Source: DASSNR01 sp036278935
GTDB taxonomy: Bacteria > Gemmatimonadota > Gemmatimonadetes > Gemmatimonadales > Gemmatimonadaceae
Assembly (NCBI GenBank): GCA_036278935.1
Contig: DASUKA010000057.1
Location: 23,085 to 87,084, forward strand
Direction of reading: 5' to 3'
DNA length: 64,000 nt
A program made the position numbers and the translations under genes. Positions 1 through 7,903 of this stretch are shown here, piece by piece (position 1 is the stretch's first letter; the number at the start of each line of letters is the position of its first letter). The notes beneath the pieces were generated by a model. That model had not been told where the DNA came from. It did not search any database and saw only the letters and a program-made list of their open reading frames with translations.

Positions 1-820
1 GCCGGATCGGCCGCTGCGCCGGCGTTCCATAATCGGCGTACACCGCATCCACGTCGGTAAGGATGAGCAGGAGGCTCGCACGGAGATCGCGCGCGAGGAC
101 CGCGGCGGCGAGATCCTTGTCCACCACCGCGTCCACGCCTTCCCACCCCAGCGTGCGATCGTGATAGATGGGCGCGCCGCCTCCACCGCACGCCACTACG
201 ACGACGCCGCGCGCTACGAGCGCCGCAATCACCTCGATTTCGTGAACGGCGAGCGGGCGCGGACTCGCCACCACGCGCCGCCACCGCCCGCGTGCATCCT
301 GCTTCACGAGCACGCCGTTGGCCAGCAGCGCGTCCGCACGCGCCTGGGGCATGGCGTGGCCGATGAACTTGGTTGGTGCCTGCAGGGCCGGGTCGTCCGG
401 CGCAACCTGCACCTGTGTGATCACGGACGCGACCGGCCGGTTTGCGCCCGCGTGCCGCAACGCGTTGTCCAGCGACTGCTGCACCATGTAGCCGATCCAG
501 CCGGCGGTAGCGGCAACGAGAACGCCCAGTGGCAGAGGGCTCACTTCGCCACGCGCGAGCTCATTGCGCACCAGCTCGTCGCCCACCTGCGGTCCGTTGC
601 CGTGTACAATGCATAGCTGCCAGCCGTCGAGCGCCAGATCCACCACCGGCGCCAGACTCTCGCGTGTGTGACGGAACTGATCGTGGATGGTGGCGCGCTC
701 GCCGGCTGGCGACAGCGCATTGCCGCCGAGCGCGATGACGGCCGTGTTTGGGAGCAGGTGGGGGAGCGGTGCCGCGAAATCGGCGCCGATGATTTGCGGC
801 CGGGGGCGCGAGGAAGGCAT
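1..820 (-). CDS. arcC: carbamate kinase, 3' end outside the window
   Basis: Catalyses the reversible transfer of phosphate between ATP/ADP and carbamate/carbamoyl phosphate in the cytoplasm. About 273 residues are visible and the frame is open to the window edge, so the C-terminus is missing. Family signatures seen are VIALGGNAL near residue 28, HGNGPQVGDE, the VVASPRP segment, ACGGGGAPI, and DAVVDKDLA followed by LTDVDAVY. The ATG at 820 lies three bases after the stop of the UPF0182 gene, so it is probably the last visible gene of the nuo transcript. The first 25 residues are an extension compared with usual family members, and no later start codon fits. No arginine deiminase genes are in the window, so whether it makes ATP or carbamoyl phosphate is unknown. 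Identification is firm; the role is inferred. Confidence 0.9.
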   Translation of the reverse strand, partial: MPSSRPRPQIIGADFAAPLPHLLPNTAVIALGGNALSPAGERATIHDQFRHTRESLAPVVDLALDGWQLCIVHGNGPQVGDELVRNELARGEVSPLPLGVLVAATAGWIGYMVQQSLDNALRHAGANRPVASVITQVQVAPDDPALQAPTKFIGHAMPQARADALLANGVLVKQDARGRWRRVVASPRPLAVHEIEVIAALVARGVVVVACGGGGAPIYHDRTLGWEGVDAVVDKDLAAAVLARDLRASLLLILTDVDAVYADYGTPAQRPIR

Positions 821-822
821 GA

Positions 823-3324
823 TCAGGGGTGTGGTTGTGCCAGCAGTTCGCCCAGCGCGTCGTATGCACGTCCGAAGGCGCTCCAGTCGCCATGCGCGAG
901 CGCCCTGCGCATGGCCGCATACAGCGATGCCACCCGGGACCGGAATTCCCGCAGGGCAGCCGCCCCCCGCGTCGTATCGGAGGGAGCCTCGGCGAGGGGC
1001 AATGAGAGGCTCGTGGCGTCGCGCATGGTACTGCCGGTCATGACCGAATCATCCATCCAGATCGCGACCCGTGCCAGCGTTGGCGGCGCGTCATGTCGCC
1101 AGGCGAAATCGGGCTGGATGAAAGCCACGTCACCATCCACCGGGACGGCGCGAATCCGGCCGCGCGCGCCGCGTACGTCGCCCGTCAACACGGCGCTGCT
1201 GTCCAACGCGTGACGAAGTGCCTCGGTCACGGTGGTCCACAGCACACCAGGATGCCGTTCGCTGCCCATCCAGTAGGTGGCACCCCGGGCGCCGCCTGTC
1301 GCGAGCAGCAGTCCTTTTAGCCGGCCGTCTTCGTTCAGCACCGGCGCCCCGAACGCGGTGCGCGGCGGATCGCCCGGCACTACAAAAACGGGCTCGCTCT
1401 CTGACGCGAACAGGGTGTCGGCGCCATCGTTCCACGGCACATGCCCAGGATGCGGTGCCTCGCCCCGCACGCCGAGGTGGGCCGCGATGGTCGCCTGCAT
1501 CCGGGCCACGCCTATGGAGGGTCCCAGGCCGTTTGCCACCCAGGACGGGAGATCGCGCCACGACGAGAACAGCTCCGGAAATATGCGCCGCCAACTCTCG
1601 GCAATGGGTCCGAGCACCGAGTCGGCCACGAGCATGACGCGCCCGGACTGCGCGTTCACCACCGCGGTGGCGGCATGGTGTACGTAGGTGAACGTCTGGT
1701 CGCCCAGCGCAACATGTTCACTCAGCGGATAGTACGCCGACGCTGCATACAGCGTCATTGTCCAGTATAGCGTGTCCGCGTGCACCACCGGCGTGATCAC
1801 TCGGCCCTGTTCGAAAAACGGGGCGAGCGACGCGATGCGCCCGCGCAGGTCCCTGCGCGTGACGATGCGCGGATCGGGGCCCGGCAACGCGCTGAAGAGC
1901 AGGTGAAAGTTCTGCAGCGCCCATGCGTGCATGAGTCGCGACAGCCCGGTGTTGAGTGCTGGCGCCGCGACGCGGTGGAGCGGATCGGCAACAAGAAGAT
2001 ACCCACTCGCGGAATCGGCAACGAGCACATCCTCGATCGGTTGCTGCCGCTGGCCCGACGTGCCCGTTGCTCCCACCACCACCGGATTGCCCTCGCTGTC
2101 GGCTCTGGCGGCCGTCACTCGAAGGATCGTCCACGGCGAAAGCCCCCGGGCGGACGCTGGAGGCGTCTCCGGCCGCTGTGCGACAGTGGCGAGCAACCCC
2201 GCCGGCGATGGCACCCACCCGATGGCGGTCGCCGCGCCGCCGCCGCTGCTCCCTGGTACCGACCGAGCAAGCGCGCCCGGATCCCACGCTGAGACGTGAG
2301 GTGCGGCGGCGCGAAGCGAGACGATCGCCAGCGTGCTGTCCGGCGAATGCAGGCGGTCTACCCCGAACGCATGGCGCGCGTATTCCGCCTGCATCTGCAG
2401 GTACGGGCGATCCAGCGTATCCTGGGCGCCGGGCGCGGCCGCGCGCCTGACCAGTGGCGGCGTCACCTGACGAAGGCCGATGGAGAGGACGAACACGGCG
2501 GCAATCGCGATGGCCGCGATACGTGGCTGCCCCATCCACCCGAACACTCCCACCAGGAATGAAGCCGTGATCGCGATGATGGAGAGCGACACGTCCACGG
2601 GAATCGCCGCGTGGAGATCCGCGTAGGTGAAGGCGCCGTTCGGACCACTCCCGGTGATCAGTGCATGGAACGCATCCAGCCGGTAGTGCCACGCCAGCAG
2701 GAGCATCAGAATGGCCACGAGCACCGCGAGGTGCCGCCGCACATAGTGCGACACGTAGACGGAGCCACGTTTCCATTCCACGCTTGGCGTGAGCGCATAC
2801 AACGCCACCACCACGACCAGCACCACCAGTACGGCAACGAGTGCCCAGTAAAAGAGCGCCGTCTCGAACGGCAGCCAGTATGCGAAGAACCCGATGTCAG
2901 CGGTGAAGTAGGGATCCGTGTCACCGAACGGCATGCCGGATCGCGCCAGCAGGAGGGACATCCAGCTGCCACGCGGCAGCGTCAGGAACGCGCCCAGGAC
3001 GGCCGAGAGCAGCACGGCGGCGCTCACCAGATACCGGCCAGGCACTTCTTCCCCGATCTCCACGTTCGCGACCCGACGGGGGAGGACGAGCGAGATGATG
3101 CTGCGTCGCACCACGTACAGATTGGCAAAGGCGAACAGCGCGGCCAAGAGCGCGGAGAACCCGTGCAGCGCCAGCGCCAGTCCGGTTTCCACGCGCCAGA
3201 GACGTGCAGCGCCGAGCGCCTCGTACCACCGGTAGGCGACGTAGATGCCGGCGACCACCCGGCCAAGGAGAAGTACGGCCGCCACGCTGACGAGCGCGAC
3301 GATCGCCCAGCGCCGCGCAGTCAC
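823..3324 (-). CDS. UPF0182 family membrane protein
   Basis: An 833-residue integral membrane protein of the UPF0182 (COG1615) family, whose function is not known. The first third carries about seven hydrophobic segments, beginning with IVALVSVAAVLLLGRVVAGI near residue 8. The family signature DPYFTADIGFFAYWLPFE is present near residue 138. The remaining two thirds are soluble and probably extracytoplasmic, and end in an acidic, alanine-rich tail. The start is GTG at 3324, two bases from the stop of the upstream phosphomannomutase gene, which implies translational coupling. Usual family length is around 900 residues, so it is slightly short but looks complete. Confidence 0.85.
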   Translation of the reverse strand: MTARRWAIVALVSVAAVLLLGRVVAGIYVAYRWYEALGAARLWRVETGLALALHGFSALLAALFAFANLYVVRRSIISLVLPRRVANVEIGEEVPGRYLVSAAVLLSAVLGAFLTLPRGSWMSLLLARSGMPFGDTDPYFTADIGFFAYWLPFETALFYWALVAVLVVLVVVVALYALTPSVEWKRGSVYVSHYVRRHLAVLVAILMLLLAWHYRLDAFHALITGSGPNGAFTYADLHAAIPVDVSLSIIAITASFLVGVFGWMGQPRIAAIAIAAVFVLSIGLRQVTPPLVRRAAAPGAQDTLDRPYLQMQAEYARHAFGVDRLHSPDSTLAIVSLRAAAPHVSAWDPGALARSVPGSSGGGAATAIGWVPSPAGLLATVAQRPETPPASARGLSPWTILRVTAARADSEGNPVVVGATGTSGQRQQPIEDVLVADSASGYLLVADPLHRVAAPALNTGLSRLMHAWALQNFHLLFSALPGPDPRIVTRRDLRGRIASLAPFFEQGRVITPVVHADTLYWTMTLYAASAYYPLSEHVALGDQTFTYVHHAATAVVNAQSGRVMLVADSVLGPIAESWRRIFPELFSSWRDLPSWVANGLGPSIGVARMQATIAAHLGVRGEAPHPGHVPWNDGADTLFASESEPVFVVPGDPPRTAFGAPVLNEDGRLKGLLLATGGARGATYWMGSERHPGVLWTTVTEALRHALDSSAVLTGDVRGARGRIRAVPVDGDVAFIQPDFAWRHDAPPTLARVAIWMDDSVMTGSTMRDATSLSLPLAEAPSDTTRGAAALREFRSRVASLYAAMRRALAHGDWSAFGRAYDALGELLAQPHP

Positions 3325-3325
3325 G

Positions 3326-4693
3326 CTACACCGTCACGCCCCGCGCCCGCAGCCACTCCTCGAACTCGTGTTGAATGGCTTCCAGACGCTCCGGCGTGCG
3401 CGCCTCGAAGCGCATGACGAGCACAGGCTGGGTGTTCGACGCCCGGAGCAACCCCCACCCGTCTCCGAACTGCACGCGCGCGCCATCCACATCCACCACG
3501 GGGTACTTGGTCTTGAAATGGCGAACCGCATCCTCCACCACCTCGAACTTGATGGCCTCGGGCACATCCACACGCAGCTCGGGGGTTGAGACGTACCTCG
3601 GCACATCCGCGAGCAACCCGGTGATGGACTGCCCCGAATCCGCCACAATCCGCAGCAGGCGCGCGGCTCCGTACAGGGCGTCGTCGTGCCCGTAAAATCC
3701 TTCCGCGAAGAACATGTGCCCCGACATCTCGCCGGCCACCGGCGCGCCCACCTCTCGCATCTTCTCCTTGATGAGCGAGTGCCCGGTCTTCCACATGATC
3801 GGGGTGCCGCCCGCACGCGCGATCGCCTCGGGGAGCGCCTGCGAGCACTTCACGTCGAAGATGATCGGCTGACCCGCCCCGGTACGCTGCAGCACATCGC
3901 GCGCGTACAGAATGAGCAGGTAGTCGCCCCAGATGATTCCCCCGTGCTCGTCGATCACCCCCAACCGATCGGCATCGCCATCGAAGGCGAGCCCCACGTC
4001 GGCCTGTGTCCGCTGCACCGCCGCGATCAGATCGCGCAGATTCTCCGGCACAGTCGGATCGGGATGATGATTCGGGAAAGTGCCATCGCTCTCGCAGTAG
4101 AGACAAGTGAGCTCGGCGCCGAGCGCACGCAGGAGGTCCGGCGCCACCAGCGAGCCCGCACCGTTGCCGCAATCGATCACCACGCGGAGCGGGCGGGAGA
4201 GGTGGCCGACGCGCGCGACGATGTCCGCGCGGTATCGCTCGATGACGGCCTCGTGCCGCACGGTGCCCGCGCCCGCGGGAAAGGCTCCGCGCTCGATGCG
4301 CTGGCGCAGCGCCTGAATCTCGCCGCCGTACAACGAGGTGGTTCCCACGCACAACTTGAACCCGTTGTATTCCGGCGGATTGTGCGAGCCCGTGATCTGA
4401 ATGCCGCCTGCCACCGGCAGATGATGGAGCGCCCAGTAGAGAAGCGGCGTCGGAACCACGCCGATATCGATGACGTCGGCCCCCGACTCGGTGAGCCCCT
4501 GCACGAGCGCGTCGCGCAGCGCCGGGCCGCTGGGCCGATTGTCGCGGCCGACGGCCACCGGCCCGTGCTGCTCGCCCTCCGCAAGCACGCCGGCGTAGCC
4601 TCGGCCGATGAGGCGCGCGGCATCCGGAGTCAGGTCCTCACCGATGATCCCGCGAATGTCGTACTGCCGGAAGATTCCAGGATTGACGCTCAT
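3326..4693 (-). CDS. manB: phosphomannomutase/phosphoglucomutase
   Basis: A 455-residue alpha-D-phosphohexomutase of the AlgC/ManB type, interconverting hexose 1- and 6-phosphates for exopolysaccharide and lipopolysaccharide precursors. The N-terminus shows FRQYDIRGIIGEDLT. The phosphoserine loop TGSHNPPEYNGFK is near residue 102, the metal-binding loop FDGDADRLGV lies mid-protein, the sugar-binding GEMSGH motif follows, and the C-terminal phosphate-binding loop contains RASNTQP. Length and domain order are normal for the family. It follows nuoN after 44 bases that contain a 10-bp hairpin, so it may be read through from the nuo operon at a reduced level. Substrate preference (mannose or glucose) cannot be told from sequence. 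Confidence 0.92.
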   Translation of the reverse strand: MSVNPGIFRQYDIRGIIGEDLTPDAARLIGRGYAGVLAEGEQHGPVAVGRDNRPSGPALRDALVQGLTESGADVIDIGVVPTPLLYWALHHLPVAGGIQITGSHNPPEYNGFKLCVGTTSLYGGEIQALRQRIERGAFPAGAGTVRHEAVIERYRADIVARVGHLSRPLRVVIDCGNGAGSLVAPDLLRALGAELTCLYCESDGTFPNHHPDPTVPENLRDLIAAVQRTQADVGLAFDGDADRLGVIDEHGGIIWGDYLLILYARDVLQRTGAGQPIIFDVKCSQALPEAIARAGGTPIMWKTGHSLIKEKMREVGAPVAGEMSGHMFFAEGFYGHDDALYGAARLLRIVADSGQSITGLLADVPRYVSTPELRVDVPEAIKFEVVEDAVRHFKTKYPVVDVDGARVQFGDGWGLLRASNTQPVLVMRFEARTPERLEAIQHEFEEWLRARGVTV

Positions 4694-4709
4694 GACTCCT
4701 CGAAACAGT

Positions 4710-4733
4710 GCGAGGCCGCGTCAGCGGCCTCGC
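4710..4733 (-). terminator. perfect 10-bp hairpin between nuoN and manB
   Basis: Arms GCGAGGCCGC (4710-4719) and GCGGCCTCGC (4724-4733) pair perfectly around a four-base loop. It lies a few bases after the nuoN stop. There is no clear U-run on the minus-strand transcript, so it could be a weak terminator, a partial attenuator or a 3'-end stabiliser for nuo mRNA. Confidence 0.5.
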
Positions 4734-4737
4734 GCAA

Positions 4738-6270
4738 TCAGTGTGCTCGCCCTGCCGCAGAGAGTGGCGGTCCCCCATCTGACTGCTGAGCCACGGCCGT
4801 GGGCACGCTGGCGCTGGTAACGCGAACGAGACTGCCGGGAAAGATCCCGAAGAACAATAATCCCACGGCGGCCGCACCGATCACCAGCCGGGTGAGCGCC
4901 GGCGTGCGGAGCAGCGCCGGGGCATCGGCGGCGCGAGGGCGCATGAACATCACCATCACCACGCCAAGGTAGTATCCAGCCGAAATCACGCTCGTGATCA
5001 CCAGCAGGACCGCCAGGTGCGTCTGCGGCGCCGGCGCACGGAGCGCCGCCTGCAGCACGTACCACTTGGCGAAGAAGCCCATCCCGCCCGCCACCGGGAA
5101 GCCCAGGAGTGCCAGCATGAATACGGCCATCGCCGTGGCCAGCCATGGCCGCACCCGCCACAGGCCGGCGTAGTCCGCCAGATCCTGATTGCGCTCCCCC
5201 GCCTGCCCCACGGCCACCACCACGGCAAAGGCACCCATGGTCGCGAGCGTGTAGGCGAGCAGGTAGAACAGAAACGCGGAGGCGCCGAGCGCCGTGGCGG
5301 AGACGATGGCGACCAGGATGTAACCCGCGTGGGCGATGCTCGAATATGCCAGCAGTCGCTTGATGTTCTTCTGTACGAGCGCGATCAGATTCCCCACGAC
5401 CATGGTGATGGCCGCCAGCCACCAGAGCACCGCGTGCCATTCCGCGATGGCGTGCGGGAACGCTTCTAGCCAGACGCGGAAGAACGCCGCGAAGGCCGCC
5501 GCTTTCACCGCCGCCGCCATGTACGCGGTAAACGGCGTGGGTGCTCCCTCGTAGACGTCCGGCGTCCACATATGGAAGGGGACTGCCGCCACCTTGAACG
5601 CGAACCCCACGAGGAGCAATGCCACGCCGGCCAGCAGCATTGCGTTGCTCCCGACAGACGCGGCCGAAATGCGCGACCCGATGACGGCAAGATCCGTTGA
5701 GCCCGTGCCGCCGTAGATCAGCGCGATGCCGTAGAGAAGGAAGCCCGTGGAGAAGGCGCCCAGCAGGAAGTACTTGATCGCGGCCTCGGCGGCACGGCTG
5801 CTCCGGCGGTTGAGCCCCGCGAGCACGTACACCGCCACGGACATGAGTTCGATGCCGAGGAACACGATGATGAGGTCGCGCGCCGCGGCGAGCAGCATCA
5901 TCCCGGCTGTCGAGAGGAGGAGCAGCACATACCCCTCCCCCAGCACGATCCCCTCCCGGCGGTTGTAGTCCATCGTGAGCACGATGGCGATGATCGTGGC
6001 GAGCAGCACCAGAAAATCCGTGGCCCAGCGGAAATTGTCGACCGCGATGATCCCGGGCGACGCCGTCGCGTGGCCGACCATCATGAGAATGACGGCCGCC
6101 ATGGCGACCAGGCAGATGACGATCGCGCCGATTCCCACGCGGCGCTGGTGCGCCTCGCTCTCGCGCCGCCAGACGGCAAAGAGGAGCAGCAGCATCGCCC
6201 CGCCCATGACGATCAGATCGGGCACGATGGCGGCAGCGAGCTGGCCGGCCTGAGAGAGATCGAAGTGCAT
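4738..6270 (-). CDS. nuoN: NADH-quinone oxidoreductase subunit N
   Basis: A 510-residue antiporter-like proton-pumping subunit of respiratory Complex I in the cytoplasmic membrane. It has about 14 hydrophobic segments. Landmarks are GIELMSVAVYVLAG near residue 118, the conserved Lys region KYFLLGAFSTGF, AFKVAAVPFHMWTPDVYEGAPTP near residue 223 and RLLAYSSIAHAGY near residue 308, which carry the conserved proton-channel and broken-helix residues of the Mrp-like family. The ATG at 6270 directly abuts the nuoM stop. It is the last nuo gene; the last residues are Ser/Gly-rich and variable. Confidence 0.95.
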   Translation of the reverse strand: MHFDLSQAGQLAAAIVPDLIVMGGAMLLLLFAVWRRESEAHQRRVGIGAIVICLVAMAAVILMMVGHATASPGIIAVDNFRWATDFLVLLATIIAIVLTMDYNRREGIVLGEGYVLLLLSTAGMMLLAAARDLIIVFLGIELMSVAVYVLAGLNRRSSRAAEAAIKYFLLGAFSTGFLLYGIALIYGGTGSTDLAVIGSRISAASVGSNAMLLAGVALLLVGFAFKVAAVPFHMWTPDVYEGAPTPFTAYMAAAVKAAAFAAFFRVWLEAFPHAIAEWHAVLWWLAAITMVVGNLIALVQKNIKRLLAYSSIAHAGYILVAIVSATALGASAFLFYLLAYTLATMGAFAVVVAVGQAGERNQDLADYAGLWRVRPWLATAMAVFMLALLGFPVAGGMGFFAKWYVLQAALRAPAPQTHLAVLLVITSVISAGYYLGVVMVMFMRPRAADAPALLRTPALTRLVIGAAAVGLLFFGIFPGSLVRVTSASVPTAVAQQSDGGPPLSAAGRAH

Positions 6271-7899
6271 CTATCGCCCCCCCGCCGGCCGCGCGCTCGC
6301 CGTCTGCGCGCCGCCGCCCAATGCGCCCTGCTCCACCGTCTGCACGAAGTAGCGCGATGAGCTTTCCATCCGCCGCAGGATGGGCGCCGGGTAGATCCCG
6401 ATCCAGAGGATCGCGGCCGTCAGCACCCCCATCATCGCCAGCTCGCGCCGGTTGAGGTCCCGCAATCCCTCGTTCTCCGGTTTATCAAGCCTGTTGAAGA
6501 GAATCCGCTGTATGGCCCAGAGGAGATAGGCCGCGGCGAAAATGACGCCGCTCGTGGCGATGAGCGCCATGTATGGATGCGTCTTGAAGGAGCCGAGCAG
6601 CACCAGGAACTCGCCCACAAAGCCGTTCGTGCCCGGCAGCCCGATACTGCTCAGCGCCACCAGAGTGAGCAGCGCGGCGAACATCGGCACGGTGCGCGCG
6701 ATCCCGCCGTAGGCGTCGATGAGCCGCGTATGGCGCCGCTCGTAGATCATCCCGATGAGCAGGAAGAGCGCCCCCGTCGAGATGCCATGGTTGATCATGA
6801 CCATGAGCGCGCCCTGGACGCTCTGCACAGTGAGCGCGAAGATGCCCAGCATCACGAAGCCCAGGTGGCTCACCGAGGAATAGGCCACCAGTTTCTTGAA
6901 GTCCGGCTGCACCATGGCCACGAGCGCGCCGTAAATGATCCCGATGACCGCGAGCGTGAGAATCGTCGCGCGTACGGCCGGGTTCATTCCGGCCGTGGGG
7001 AAGAACGGCAGCGCGAAGCGCAGAAAGCCGTACGTCCCCATCTTGAGCATGATGCTCGCCAGAATCACCGAGCCGGCGGTGGGCGCTTCCGTATGCGCGT
7101 CCGGCAGCCAGGTGTGGAAGGGGAACATCGGCACCTTCACCGCGAACGCGAGGAAGAAGGCGCCGAAGAGCCACAACGCCGCGCGATGGCTGAAGGTGGC
7201 GTAACGCAGCACGTCGTCATACGCGAAGGTGGGATGCCCCGCCGCGTGGCTCGTCACCGTCCACAGATACAGGATCGCCACGAGCATCAGGAGCGATCCG
7301 AGGAAGGTGTAGATGAAGAACTTCATGCTGGCGTACAACCGCCGCTCGCCGCCCCAGATGCCGATGATGAAGTACATCGGCACCAGCATGACCTCCCACA
7401 TCAGGTAGAACAGCAGCAGGTCGAGCGACAGAAAAACGCCGATCATGCCCGTGGTCAGGAGCAGGAGCAACGCGTAGTAGCTCCGCAGCTTCTCGCGAAT
7501 GCTCGTCCAGCTCCCCAGCACCGCCAGGGGCATGATGAACGTCGTGAGGAGCACCATGAAGAGCGAGATGCCGTCGATGCCCACGGAGAAGTGCGCACCC
7601 CAGGCGCCGATCCACGGGATATCGATGCGCGCCTGCCACCGGGCACCACCCGGCACGTAGGACCACCAGAGTCCCAGCGAGACCACGAACTCCACGAGGA
7701 ACGTGATCAGGGCAATCCAGCGCACGGAGCGCCCTGCCGCCATCTCGTCCTGAGCGCCCGCGGTTCCGTTCACTGCCTCATGCCGGCTGCCCGCCGGGCG
7801 CCCCGCCACCAGGATGACAACCATTCCCACCAGCGGGATGAGGAGCAGCGCCGGGAGGATCCAGCTGTTGTAATCGATGGACGTCAGAAAAGCGTGCAT
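6271..7899 (-). CDS. nuoM: NADH-quinone oxidoreductase subunit M
   Basis: A 542-residue antiporter-like subunit of the Complex I membrane arm. It carries the family features WEVMLVPMYFIIGIWGG, AVKVPMFPFHTWLPDAHTEAPT and KKLVAYSSVSHLGFVMLG. I chose the ATG at 7899, four bases after the nuoL stop, because it begins a hydrophobic N-terminus (MHAFLTSIDYNSWILP). An upstream in-frame ATG at 7944 would add residues lying within the nuoL coding end. The polar loop after the first membrane helix is longer than in E. coli and Gly/Ala-rich. Confidence 0.95.
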   Translation of the reverse strand: MHAFLTSIDYNSWILPALLLIPLVGMVVILVAGRPAGSRHEAVNGTAGAQDEMAAGRSVRWIALITFLVEFVVSLGLWWSYVPGGARWQARIDIPWIGAWGAHFSVGIDGISLFMVLLTTFIMPLAVLGSWTSIREKLRSYYALLLLLTTGMIGVFLSLDLLLFYLMWEVMLVPMYFIIGIWGGERRLYASMKFFIYTFLGSLLMLVAILYLWTVTSHAAGHPTFAYDDVLRYATFSHRAALWLFGAFFLAFAVKVPMFPFHTWLPDAHTEAPTAGSVILASIMLKMGTYGFLRFALPFFPTAGMNPAVRATILTLAVIGIIYGALVAMVQPDFKKLVAYSSVSHLGFVMLGIFALTVQSVQGALMVMINHGISTGALFLLIGMIYERRHTRLIDAYGGIARTVPMFAALLTLVALSSIGLPGTNGFVGEFLVLLGSFKTHPYMALIATSGVIFAAAYLLWAIQRILFNRLDKPENEGLRDLNRRELAMMGVLTAAILWIGIYPAPILRRMESSSRYFVQTVEQGALGGGAQTASARPAGGR

Positions 7900-7903
7900 G
7901 AGC

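Noticed and set aside
161..616. Plus-strand frame at the window start
   Set aside because: The minus strand here encodes carbamate kinase with all family motifs, so the plus frame is a shadow.
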